From a virus, in the IMG/VR virus record IMGVR_UViG_3300029267_000807, positions 1 through 58,207 of that record: DNA of 58,207 bases. One strand, written 5' to 3'. Below, piece after piece: positions 20,400 to 28,077 of this stretch. Position 1 is the stretch's first letter, and each line of letters starts with the position of its first letter. The notes beneath the pieces were generated by a model that was not told the origin of the DNA, ran no database searches, and saw only the letters and a program-made list of their open reading frames with translations. Position numbers and translations under genes: made by a program.

Positions 20400-21740
20400 A
20401 TGGCTGAACAAATGATGATCGTGGGCGATCGCGTCGACGAACTTCGGAACGAAGGTCAGAAGCTGATTCACGACGCGAAGGAAATCTTTCTGAACGAAAA
20501 GGCGGACGCGCAAGATCGGGAAAAGGCAACCCGCATGCTGGCGCGGGTCGACGAAATCAAGGGCGAAATCGACAGCCTTGTCCAGATCGCCGAATCGGAA
20601 CAGGCCCTTATGGGGACCGCGAAGGTCGAAAATCGCGGCGGCGATCGTCCGGCAAAGCAGATCGGTTCGCTGGGTCGGCTGTTGGTCGAAGTGTTCAACG
20701 CTGAATTTGGGCGCGGCAAGTCGGTTCACCCTGGGCTGAAGCGTTGGCGCGACGCGGAAGAACCCGCGGTCGACGAAACGAAGATCGGCTGGGTTGAACC
20801 CGGCGACAGCAAAGACCTTCTGGAATCCGTTGGCGCGTCCGGCGGATATCTTGTCCCAGTACAGCAAGGCGAAAGCCTGTTGGTTCACCCGGGCGGAACG
20901 GACAGCGTCGTTACCCCGCGGGCAACCGTGATCCCGATGCGGCGTCGACAGATCCAGCTTCCGGCGCTGAATCAGGGCGCGACGACAGCCGGACAGCCCC
21001 ACTGGTTTGGCGGGATCATCGCCAAATGGACCGAAGAAGCGGCTGAAAAGGACGAAACCCAGCCGTCCTTCAGGCGGATCAACCTGACCGCATTCAAGCT
21101 CGCTTTATATACTGAAGCGGGCGACGAATTGCTTATGGACAATGCCGTTTCGCTGGAAGCGTTCCTGAATTCGGCATTCGGCGGCGCGATCGACTGGTAT
21201 AAAGAACATGCCTATATCCAGGGGACGGGCGCTGGACAGCCACAGGGGATTATCCCCGCACCTGGGACGATCACGATTCCCCCGGCGGCGATCGGCGCGA
21301 TCGCGGTTTCGGACTTTGCGGACATGCTGGAAGCCTTTGTCGGGCGTTCCCCGATCTGGATGATGTCGCGACAGTGGATGTCTGACTTGATTCAGTTGAA
21401 CGGTCCGGCTGGGAATCCGTCCTATGTCTTCATGCCGTCGGCGCGCGACGGCGTCCCCAGTTCGCTGTTCGGGTATCCTGTTTTCTTCAGCGAACACATG
21501 CCGCAACCCGGCGAAGTGGGATCCGTGGCGCTTTGCGACTGGTCGAAATACCTGATCGGGGACCGACAGGCGGTTACGGTTGACGCTTCGAAGCACTTCC
21601 GGTTCCAGAACGACTTGACGGCATGGCGCGCTGTTTCTCGGGTTGGCGGGCGACCGTGGCTGGATCTTCCGTTGACGTACAGCGACGGAACGACCCAGGT
21701 TTCGCCGTTCGTGATCCTGGGAATTCACCCGACTTCATAA
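20400..21740 (+). CDS. Major capsid protein (HK97 fold)
   Basis: The 446 residues have an N-terminal, helical and charged delta/scaffold-like region to about residue 95, expected to be cut off by the protease. The HK97 core follows with GASGGYLVPVQQGESLL, IQLPALNQ, a TEEAAEKDETQPSFRRINLTAFKLALYTEAGDELLMD spine segment and GYPVFFSEHMP near the C terminus. GGAG at the ribosome site differs from the AGAAAGG of most genes and fits high expression. It is the main shell protein. Confidence 0.94.
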   Translation: MAEQMMIVGDRVDELRNEGQKLIHDAKEIFLNEKADAQDREKATRMLARVDEIKGEIDSLVQIAESEQALMGTAKVENRGGDRPAKQIGSLGRLLVEVFNAEFGRGKSVHPGLKRWRDAEEPAVDETKIGWVEPGDSKDLLESVGASGGYLVPVQQGESLLVHPGGTDSVVTPRATVIPMRRRQIQLPALNQGATTAGQPHWFGGIIAKWTEEAAEKDETQPSFRRINLTAFKLALYTEAGDELLMDNAVSLEAFLNSAFGGAIDWYKEHAYIQGTGAGQPQGIIPAPGTITIPPAAIGAIAVSDFADMLEAFVGRSPIWMMSRQWMSDLIQLNGPAGNPSYVFMPSARDGVPSSLFGYPVFFSEHMPQPGEVGSVALCDWSKYLIGDRQAVTVDASKHFRFQNDLTAWRAVSRVGGRPWLDLPLTYSDGTTQVSPFVILGIHPTS

Positions 21741-21762
21741 GCTGACATAAGTCGGCTGTAGT

Positions 21763-21784
21763 GGGGGACCCGAAAGGGTCCCCC
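21763..21784 (+). promoter_or_regulatory. GNRA-loop hairpin before a ribosome site (plus-strand copy)
   Basis: GGGGGACCC/GGGTCCCCC with a GAAA loop. The stem is the same as in the minus-strand hairpins, and here it is oriented so that the GNRA loop is again in the sense RNA. It lies between the capsid stop and the AGGAG site of the next gene. It may protect or separate the strongly expressed capsid mRNA. Confidence 0.72.
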
Positions 21785-21802
21785 AGCATAGGAGAAACAA
21801 TC

Positions 21803-22240
21803 ATGGATTTCTGCGAACGTTTCAGCGAAGGTTATGAACTGTTGGCGGTCGAACATGCCGACAGCCTGACAGCGGGCGCGCATGCGTTGGGTCCCGTTAC
21901 CGCGGGCGATCACGATCGGTTCGTGCTAGTGATCGACGTCGGGGAAATGGCCCAGGGCGCGACCTTGGATGCTGTCATTCGCGAATGCACAAACGCGGCT
22001 GGGTCGAACATGGCGGATATCGTCGGGAAGGCGATTACCCAGCTTACCCAGGCGGGCGGCGACGGGAACGAAGTCGTTCTGATCGAACTTCGCGGGGAAG
22101 AACTGACCCCCGGTTACGACTTCATTTCCCCCCTGATCACGGTTGCGAACGATGCGGTCGAATACAGCGCGACCCTTTGGGGCTTTGTCGCTGGTTATGA
22201 ACCTGTCGCCACAACCCTGATCAGCGAAATCGTTGACTAG
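21803..22240 (+). CDS. Head-associated protein of unknown type (possible decoration)
   Basis: This 145-residue protein has an AGGAG site and follows the capsid gene, as decoration or head-stabilising proteins often do. The sequence is beta-rich with helices (LGPVTAGDHDRFVLVIDVGEMAQGATLD; YSATLWGFVAGYEPVATTLISEIVD). No exact family recognised. The GNRA hairpin just before it and the strong ribosome site suggest high expression. Confidence 0.65.
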   Translation: MDFCERFSEGYELLAVEHADSLTAGAHALGPVTAGDHDRFVLVIDVGEMAQGATLDAVIRECTNAAGSNMADIVGKAITQLTQAGGDGNEVVLIELRGEELTPGYDFISPLITVANDAVEYSATLWGFVAGYEPVATTLISEIVD

Positions 22241-22248
22241 ATCCGGCT

Positions 22249-22315
22249 GAAGGAAGTCCAGGACCCGTCCCCGGGCATTCCCCCAGGGGAAACGGGGCGG
22301 GTTCCGGCTTCCTTC
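22249..22315 (+). promoter_or_regulatory. Long imperfect hairpin at the head of the glycan cassette
   Basis: GAAGGAAG (22249-22256) pairs with CTTCCTTC (22308-22315), and inside it GGACCCG and CCCCG pair with CGGGTTCC and CGGGG with small bulges. It spans almost the whole gap before the next ribosome site, with no T-run. It could be an RNase III site or a partial terminator that lowers expression of the modification genes relative to capsid. Confidence 0.5.
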
Positions 22316-22328
22316 CGAAAGGGATACA

Positions 22329-23012
22329 ATGTCTGTCTTTGTCTGGGTCCGGCTTTTGACCGCGAAATACCTGAAAGACGAACATGCGCGAATGCAAAAG
22401 CATGAAGCCCGGGAATGGGTCCAGGTTGGCAAACATGACGCGCGCGTTATGCTTGCGGCTGGGGAATGCGAAATCCCCCGGAGTGATATTCGGAATCAGG
22501 TCGCGGACTGGGGAAATTCGGGCGTCGTAATCGTCGACCCGGCGGACCCGGAATCGGCAAAGAACTTTGTCGACGGAACATGGGACGGCATGGGCGTCCA
22601 GGCTGGGACCCTGTTTTCCGGGCGTCCCTATGGTTCAACCTTGTTCTGGGACCCGAACGTTTCGCTTCGCCGTGAACTTATGCCAGTCGGCTTTCATAGG
22701 GTTCAGCATGGTTGGCAAGTTGCATGTCCCCTATGGCGATATAAGGCCCTTGCGTTACACCTGGGATCAGACGACGAAAAGAAACGGACCCTGGACGTTG
22801 TCCAGGACTTGCGCGTCCCGGTCTATAACCCCGGGCTGTTGTATGTCGCGCGCTGTCCCCAAACGGACGAACTGTTCAGCGTCTGGGAAGAAGAGCATAA
22901 GGAAGGCGACGATCGGCGGCTGTCCTTTTTGCGGGCTGTTTTCCGAACCCGTCCGATCCTTTGTGCGCTTCCTGTTACCTGGACAGCGGGTCCCCGCTAT
23001 ACGGAAGAATAG
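22329..23012 (+). CDS. Hypothetical protein at the start of the glycan cassette
   Basis: This 227-residue protein has CCGAAAGGGAT before its ATG. Residues 1-75 include HEAREWVQVGKHDARVMLAAGECE and a WG/VIVDP stretch. The rest contains VQHGWQVACPLWRYKALALHLG. No catalytic DxD, P-loop or SAM motif is evident. It runs with the glycosyltransferase genes and is the first of them, so it could be an acceptor-binding or assembly protein; a head-tail adaptor cannot be excluded. Confidence 0.62.
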   Translation: MSVFVWVRLLTAKYLKDEHARMQKHEAREWVQVGKHDARVMLAAGECEIPRSDIRNQVADWGNSGVVIVDPADPESAKNFVDGTWDGMGVQAGTLFSGRPYGSTLFWDPNVSLRRELMPVGFHRVQHGWQVACPLWRYKALALHLGSDDEKKRTLDVVQDLRVPVYNPGLLYVARCPQTDELFSVWEEEHKEGDDRRLSFLRAVFRTRPILCALPVTWTAGPRYTEE

Positions 23013-23024
23013 AAAGGCTGAACC

Positions 23025-23636
23025 TTGACAACCCGCGGCGCGGTATATATCGCTTACGGGTCCCGGGCGCTTTCGGAATACTGGGAAGCGTCCCAAAGCC
23101 TGAAGAGACACATGCCGGATCTTCCGATCGCCATGATCGGATCTGATTCGGCGGAACTGGGGGACATGTCCGGCTTTACAGACGTCCAAAAATCGCGTTG
23201 GGCGAAAGTCAACCTGGACAAGCTGTCCCCCTTTGACCATACGCTATACCTGGACGCGGATACTCGGGTTTACGGGGACTTGTCGGCGGGCTTTGACATT
23301 CTGAACAAGGGCTGGGACATGGCGCTTGTCACGTCGGAAAATCAGGGCGCGCGGCTGTTGTGGCATGTGTCCCCGGAAGACAAAGAAGCGACCTTGAAGA
23401 AGGCGGGCGCTTACGACGTGCTACAAATACAATGCGGCGTCATGTTCTTCCGAAAGTCGATCCGGACCGTACAGTTCTTCAGTGTTTGGCGGCGCGAATG
23501 GCTTTGCTTTCGGGGACAGGATCAGGGCGCATTTCTTCGGGCGCTGATCGAAGCCCCCATTCGGCTTTGGCTTCTGGGCAAACCCTGGAATGGCGGCGGC
23601 ATTATCGCGCATTTGTTCGGGCGGGCGCGCGCATGA
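23025..23636 (+). CDS. GT8-like glycosyltransferase
   Basis: This 203-residue protein has a TTG start at 23025 with AGAAAGGCTG upstream. A GT-A fold is indicated by GAVYIAYGSRALSEYWEASQSLKRHMPDLPIAMIG, then KVNLDKLSPFDHTLYLDADTRV with the metal-binding DxD at residues about 78-80, and a later GQDQGAFLRAL (C-terminal aspartate/glutamine motif). The C-terminal half of the 556-residue protein downstream is a clear homologue. It would transfer a sugar from a nucleotide sugar to an unknown acceptor. Confidence 0.82.
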   Translation: MTTRGAVYIAYGSRALSEYWEASQSLKRHMPDLPIAMIGSDSAELGDMSGFTDVQKSRWAKVNLDKLSPFDHTLYLDADTRVYGDLSAGFDILNKGWDMALVTSENQGARLLWHVSPEDKEATLKKAGAYDVLQIQCGVMFFRKSIRTVQFFSVWRREWLCFRGQDQGAFLRALIEAPIRLWLLGKPWNGGGIIAHLFGRARA

Positions 23637-23779
23637 AGGCGGCGGATCCATTGTTGGCCTTGTTCGCTTTGTTGGTCGCGTTGTTAGGGTTGGCGACGGG
23701 CGGAAACGCGATCTTGTTCGGGTTCGTCTGGACATTGGTCTTTGGCTGGGCGATTATGGAACTGAAGGGACCGTCATGA
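23633..23779 (+). CDS. Small membrane protein within the glycan cassette
   Basis: This 48-residue protein has two hydrophobic stretches (residues about 7-20 and 24-42) and overlaps both neighbours by ATGA, so it is coupled to the two glycosyltransferase genes. It could anchor the enzymes at the membrane. Family unknown. Confidence 0.68.
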   Translation: MKAADPLLALFALLVALLGLATGGNAILFGFVWTLVFGWAIMELKGPS

Positions 23780-25446
23780 AGGTGCATATCGTATGCCGGA
23801 ACTGGACCGACGATCGGGTTATCCCCCGATTCGCGCGTTACCTTATGGACGCGTTCGGCTGGAAGGCGTCTGATCGTCCGGATCCGTCCGCGGATCTGAA
23901 TTACTGGCTGGGATACTTCGAATATCAGAAGGCCCCGCGGTTCGACGCGACCCCGACGGTCGCTTACCTGACACATCTTGAAGACGCGGACGCGGCGGAA
24001 TCGGCAAAGGTTCGGCTGTTCCATGCGGCGGCAAAGAATTCAACCCTTCGCGTCTGTATGAACGAACAGACAAGGGCGCTCATTGAACCCCTTTACGGGA
24101 AGACGTTTGTTTTCCCCCTTCCCCTGGAAACCGATCGCTTTGTCATTGTCCCCCAGCCCAGCGGAACGCTTCCGGTCGCGGGCTTTTCCGGCTTCCGATA
24201 CAAAAGCGGGCGCAAGGGGGAAGAACTGGCTTCGGCGCTTGTCCGGGACTTTCAGGGGGAAGCCCAGTTCAAGGCGTCCGGTCGCGGTTGGCCTTGCCCC
24301 ACAAAGAAATACACCTGGGACGGAATGCCAGCATTTTATCAGTCCCTGAACGTCTTTGTCTGTACGTCGACGGTCGAAGGCGGACCCATGACAACCCTGG
24401 AAGCCTTATCATGCGGCGTCCCGGTTGTGATCCCGGTTGGGGTTGGGATCCATGACAACATTCCCGACGTCCATGGGATATATCGCTATACCGCGGGCGA
24501 TTACAAAAGCCTGAAGCGGGCATTCGGGAAGGCTCTGGGCGGCTTCGATACGGTCGACCGGGAAGCCCTTCGGGAAGCGACAAAGCCGCATGCGGTCGAA
24601 GCCTGGGTCGACGCGAACCGGGAAGCATTCGAAGGGTTCCTTCATGACAAGCCCCAGCTTCAGGCGATCGATTCGTCCGATGGGCGGCGCGGGATCTACA
24701 TGGTCGCGTTTGGGGACCCAGCCCGGGACGCGGCAAAGATCGCGATCAAGACGATCCGGGCGAATCTTCCCGGGATCCCGGTCGCGTTATGTTCAGATCG
24801 GAAGCTGGGTCCGGAACATATCCTGATCAAGCAACCGGACAAAGATATAGGCGGGCGGATCGCAAAGCTGAAGGCTTACGACTTTGCCCCGGCGGAATGG
24901 GAATCGGTCCTATACCTGGATGCGGACATTGAAGTCGTTCATGCCGACGTCGAACAGTATTTCCGATGGCTTGACATGGGCTGGGAATTCATAATCTGCA
25001 AAGACGCGCATCTTCATGATACCCTGGACGATTTCCAAAGGTCGAACAATCGCGAAGAATACGTGAAGACGATCCAGAAGATCGGGACCGCGGAAAGTCT
25101 TCAGATCAACGGTGGGGTTTGGGGATTCCGGCGCTGTCGGGCGGCGAAGGCGTTCATGGACCGATGGTTCGACGAATGGAACAAATATCAGGGACGCGAT
25201 CAGGGCGCTTTGATCCGGGCGCTATACTCTGATCCGATCCGGGTCCTATGGCTGGGGAACGAATGGAATACCCTGATCACCCTGAAGGGAAAGGAATATC
25301 CCCCCGGGAAGAAGGGATCGGCGGGCGTCCTTCACTTTGTTGGGCGGGCGCGGCGCTGGACCGGACAGGTCCCGGAAGGATACGGACTGACCGACAAGGT
25401 CGCATGGGACATGGTCGACGATTACATGAGAAAGCATGGACAGTGA
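23776..25446 (+). CDS. Two-domain glycosyltransferase (GT-B plus GT8-like GT-A)
   Basis: This is a 556-residue fusion. The N-terminal half resembles GT4-type enzymes of the GT-B fold: VHIVCRNWTDDRVIPRFARYL at the start and STVEGGPMTTLEALSCGVPVV near residues 197-217, a typical sugar-nucleotide-binding region. Residues about 295-556 form a GT8-like domain with GIYMVAFGDPARDAAKIAIKTI, VLYLDADIEV (DxD near 380) and GRDQGALIRAL. Two successive sugars may be added by one chain. It starts by ATGA overlap. It is unusually large for a phage glycosyltransferase. Confidence 0.85.
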   Translation: MKVHIVCRNWTDDRVIPRFARYLMDAFGWKASDRPDPSADLNYWLGYFEYQKAPRFDATPTVAYLTHLEDADAAESAKVRLFHAAAKNSTLRVCMNEQTRALIEPLYGKTFVFPLPLETDRFVIVPQPSGTLPVAGFSGFRYKSGRKGEELASALVRDFQGEAQFKASGRGWPCPTKKYTWDGMPAFYQSLNVFVCTSTVEGGPMTTLEALSCGVPVVIPVGVGIHDNIPDVHGIYRYTAGDYKSLKRAFGKALGGFDTVDREALREATKPHAVEAWVDANREAFEGFLHDKPQLQAIDSSDGRRGIYMVAFGDPARDAAKIAIKTIRANLPGIPVALCSDRKLGPEHILIKQPDKDIGGRIAKLKAYDFAPAEWESVLYLDADIEVVHADVEQYFRWLDMGWEFIICKDAHLHDTLDDFQRSNNREEYVKTIQKIGTAESLQINGGVWGFRRCRAAKAFMDRWFDEWNKYQGRDQGALIRALYSDPIRVLWLGNEWNTLITLKGKEYPPGKKGSAGVLHFVGRARRWTGQVPEGYGLTDKVAWDMVDDYMRKHGQ

Positions 25447-25634
25447 ACGCGCGCGCGCGGGCGGCGGAAATCGTAAACGATCTTTGTCAACGGCTGGGCT
25501 TGCGATACGATCGCGATATCGAACAGGTCGAAGCCCGAATCGCGGAACACTTGGCGCGGGCATACAGAAAGGGCATACATGAATCTGAACCTGGGCGCGG
25601 GGAACCGAATCCTGGACGATTCGATCAACCATGA
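25443..25634 (+). CDS. Small hypothetical protein (overlapping)
   Basis: This 63-residue frame has a GTG start at 25443 overlapping the previous stop as GTGA. It is helical (ARARAAEIVNDLCQRLGLRYDRDIEQVEARIAEHLARAYRKG) and then overlaps the methyltransferase gene by 56 bases. The helix pattern looks real; the tail is doubtful. Function unknown. Confidence 0.55.
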   Translation: MNARARAAEIVNDLCQRLGLRYDRDIEQVEARIAEHLARAYRKGIHESEPGRGEPNPGRFDQP

Positions 25635-26049
25635 CATAACCCGACATTCGAAGGCGATCGACGTGGCATGGGACTTGAACGACCTACCATGGCCTTGGGA
25701 AGACGGACAGTTCGCGCGCGTTTACGCGTTTTCGGTCCTGGAACACCTTTACCATAATCTGCTTACGTCCATGGACGAAATCTGGCGGATTACGGAACTT
25801 GGCGGGCTTTGCGTCGTCAAGCTTCCTTTCTGGAAGGCGAACGTTACCTGGGAAGACTTGACGCACATTCACAAAGTCGGACCCGGGATCATGGACCAAC
25901 TGGACCCGACAACCCAGCGGGGAAGGGATTACGGCTTCTATACCCCGTACAAATGGCATGTCCTGAAGCGTTGGGCGAACAAAAAGAAGCGTCCGACGTC
26001 CTTTTACTGGAACCTGATCAAAAAGCCGGAAGGTTGGGACGGAACATGA
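25579..26049 (+). CDS. SAM-dependent methyltransferase of the glycan cassette
   Basis: This 156-residue protein starts MNLNLGAGNRILDDSINHD, an altered class I motif I (LGAG), and has VAWDLNDLPWPWEDGQFARVYAFSVLEHL, the motif II-IV region seen in methylases acting with glycosyltransferases and surface polysaccharides. It is short for the class. In this setting it likely methylates a sugar or a protein acceptor. GAAAGGGCATAC precedes the start. The substrate is inferred only from its neighbours. Confidence 0.78.
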   Translation: MNLNLGAGNRILDDSINHDITRHSKAIDVAWDLNDLPWPWEDGQFARVYAFSVLEHLYHNLLTSMDEIWRITELGGLCVVKLPFWKANVTWEDLTHIHKVGPGIMDQLDPTTQRGRDYGFYTPYKWHVLKRWANKKKRPTSFYWNLIKKPEGWDGT

Positions 26050-26744
26050 AGGCGGTCATTGTCGCGACCCAGCGGTCGGGCGGGCTATACCTTGCGGGCT
26101 GTCTGTCGAACCATCGGGACATACACTGTCCCCGGGAAGAACCTCTTCGGCCCCAGGCGACATGGATTCAGCATATCGGGAAACGTCCGGTCCGGATCCT
26201 GGACCTTGTCCTAACAGAACCCTATTACAAGGTCGCGGCTTGTCGGCTGACCTATGATCAGGCACTACACCCGGGCGTCATGGAATACCTTGTCAATAAC
26301 GAAGTCAAGATCCTTCACTTGACGCGGGCGATTATGCCAACTGTGACAAGCGTCCTTCTGGCGAAACAGGAAATCCGGGACGGGGTTCCGCGGCATGTCT
26401 TTGACGGGTCCTTTGTGGACAATGAAGTCCTGGACGCGACCCCGGCGGACGTTGCCAACCGGATCAAGCGGCTGAACCAACAGCGGCGCGCGTTCCTTCG
26501 CGGCGTACAACAGAACTGCGAAATTCTTGAAGTCCGATACGAAGACATAACCCAACAGGCGAATGGATATATTCCCCTGGGGGAAACAAAGCGGATCTGT
26601 CAATTCCTGGACGTCATTCGCCGTCCTTTGTACGCGGGCAACCGGAAAATGCACAAACGGGCGATCGAAACCTATTACACCAACTGGAAGGAAGTCGCGA
26701 AGATGCTGAAGCGGAATGACTGGGCGGATCTATGGCGCGAATAG
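26046..26744 (+). CDS. Sulfotransferase-like P-loop protein 1
   Basis: This 232-residue protein begins MKAVIVATQRSGGLYLAGCLSNHRDI. The TQRSGG segment matches the PAPS-binding loop (5'-phosphosulfate-binding motif) of sulfotransferases, and the spacing to SNH is typical. VKILHLTRAIMPTVTSVL fits the 3'-phosphate-binding strand and helix. ATGA overlap with the methyltransferase. It would move a sulfuryl group from PAPS to a carbohydrate hydroxyl. The Lys usually in the loop is absent, so activity is not assured. Confidence 0.75.
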   Translation: MKAVIVATQRSGGLYLAGCLSNHRDIHCPREEPLRPQATWIQHIGKRPVRILDLVLTEPYYKVAACRLTYDQALHPGVMEYLVNNEVKILHLTRAIMPTVTSVLLAKQEIRDGVPRHVFDGSFVDNEVLDATPADVANRIKRLNQQRRAFLRGVQQNCEILEVRYEDITQQANGYIPLGETKRICQFLDVIRRPLYAGNRKMHKRAIETYYTNWKEVAKMLKRNDWADLWRE

Positions 26745-27538
26745 ACAATGACGAAACCAAAAATATCGCGACCCCGTTTTTGATTCTGGCGCATGTCCGG
26801 ACAGGGGGGACCTTTTGCGCCCATGCGCTGTCGAATCACCCTTCGGTCTTTTGCGATCGCGGCGAAGTCATGCATCATGCGTCGATCTGGCGCAAGGCAA
26901 AGATCAAGCCGGATCGACTTATGGTCATGCTTTGGAATCAGACGGGTTATTTCGCGTCCGGCTTTCGGCTGATCTATCGACAGGCGTTCCATGAAAAAGT
27001 CTGGCCCACAGTCCAGAAGGTTCAGCCTAAAATCATACACCTTCAGCGGCGATCGCTTTTGCGACAGGCGTTGTCCTATGCTTACCAACAGCAAGTCCGC
27101 GGGCGCAACCTGGATTATCACCCGGTCCATAGCTTCAGGGAACGCGACGTCCCCCAGGCGACCATGGATCTTGATTATGCGGCATACGCTGTCGCGCGGA
27201 TCGCAAGCGAACGGAAGCGGGGACATGATCGGCTGAAGAAAGAATTCGACGGCGAATATATTGAAGTATTCTATGAAGACATGGTCCGCGGCGCGGCTGG
27301 GGGATCGGCCCAGGAAATGAATCCCCGGGAACGCGCGCGCGTCTGTCAGTTCCTGGGCGTCGACAATATCCCCCTTCCGGTCGACTTGAAACGCGAATTC
27401 CCCGTTCCCCTTTGGGAAATGTTCGGGAACTGGACGGCGCTTCGGGAACGGTTGGCGCGCGAAGGCTGGGGATACAGCGTCGAACAGGAAGAGAATTCAT
27501 GGACCCAGGTTGACGGGCGCTGGGTCCTGGGGGAATAA
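26732..27538 (+). CDS. Sulfotransferase-like P-loop protein 2
   Basis: This 268-residue protein has FLILAHVRTGGTFCAHALSNHPSVFCDRGE near its start, the Stf0-like arrangement of PAPS loop and following helix, and IIHLQRRSLLRQALSYAYQQQVRGR, the 3'-phosphate-binding part (KxLHLxRxNxLRQxxS style). It is paralogous in layout to the gene before it, with which it overlaps by 13 bases. Two sulfotransferases in one phage operon are very unusual. A sugar acceptor made by the glycosyltransferases upstream is the likely substrate. Confidence 0.78.
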   Translation: MARIDNDETKNIATPFLILAHVRTGGTFCAHALSNHPSVFCDRGEVMHHASIWRKAKIKPDRLMVMLWNQTGYFASGFRLIYRQAFHEKVWPTVQKVQPKIIHLQRRSLLRQALSYAYQQQVRGRNLDYHPVHSFRERDVPQATMDLDYAAYAVARIASERKRGHDRLKKEFDGEYIEVFYEDMVRGAAGGSAQEMNPRERARVCQFLGVDNIPLPVDLKREFPVPLWEMFGNWTALRERLAREGWGYSVEQEENSWTQVDGRWVLGE

Positions 27539-27540
27539 TG

Positions 27541-27569
27541 TTGATAGAACGGCTGTTCTAGTGTATAAT
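27541..27569 (+). promoter_or_regulatory. Rightward promoter for tail genes
   Basis: TTGATA (27541-27546), 17-base spacer, TATAAT (27564-27569). The spacer holds GAACGGCTGTTC, a dyad, and GTTCTAG, which is the reverse complement of the TCTAGAAC motif in the class A early promoters. It may therefore answer to the same regulator, or be a middle/late promoter for the genes from 27614 onward. Confidence 0.82.
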
Positions 27570-27613
27570 GGTCATATAGCGATCAACCCCAGGACGGGGA
27601 AGGGGAAGGCAAC

Positions 27614-28069
27614 ATGGCGGACATTGTAAGGACCCAGGAACGCGGCGTTCCAAACGACATGGAATCGCGATATCGCGATCAGGAAGACGGGACGCATGCC
27701 CTTGTCGGGACGGCGCGAATTGAACGGCGAAAGGTTGTCGAATCAGTCACGATCCCGAACGGTCAGTCGCTGACAAGTCGCTGGATCGACATGCGATACT
27801 GGGCGGGCATGTGCATTCAGTTCCCGGAAGCTATGACCGGGACCCATTTCCAACTATACGGGCGCATGGAATCGACCGACGTCGAAGAGAAAGCGATCTG
27901 GGATACGCTGGGCGTCCTTCTGACCCAGCCGATCCAAAACGGGATCGTTATCGTGAACGCGGACATTTTCTCGGTCCCGTATGTCAAGATCCAGTCCTGT
28001 TCAGCGGCGGACGGAACCCCGCAAGCTGAAGCGGCTGAACGGACCCTGAAGGTTTCCAAAGCCCCATAG
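27614..28069 (+). CDS. Structural protein of unknown type
   Basis: This 151-residue, mostly beta-strand protein (IPNGQSLTSRWIDMRYWAGMCIQFPE; TGTHFQLYGRM; NGIVIVNADIFSVPYVKIQSC) looks like a jelly-roll virion protein. It is the first gene after the promoter at 27541 and directly precedes the LamG protein, so a head decoration or fibre-base role is possible. No exact family. GGGAAGG lies upstream of the start. Confidence 0.62.
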   Translation: MADIVRTQERGVPNDMESRYRDQEDGTHALVGTARIERRKVVESVTIPNGQSLTSRWIDMRYWAGMCIQFPEAMTGTHFQLYGRMESTDVEEKAIWDTLGVLLTQPIQNGIVIVNADIFSVPYVKIQSCSAADGTPQAEAAERTLKVSKAP

Positions 28070-28077
28070 GGGGATAT

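Noticed and set aside
22249-22315. An intrinsic terminator before the glycan cassette
   Set aside because: The stem is long but no T-run follows, and the next ribosome site starts at once, so I list it as a structural element.
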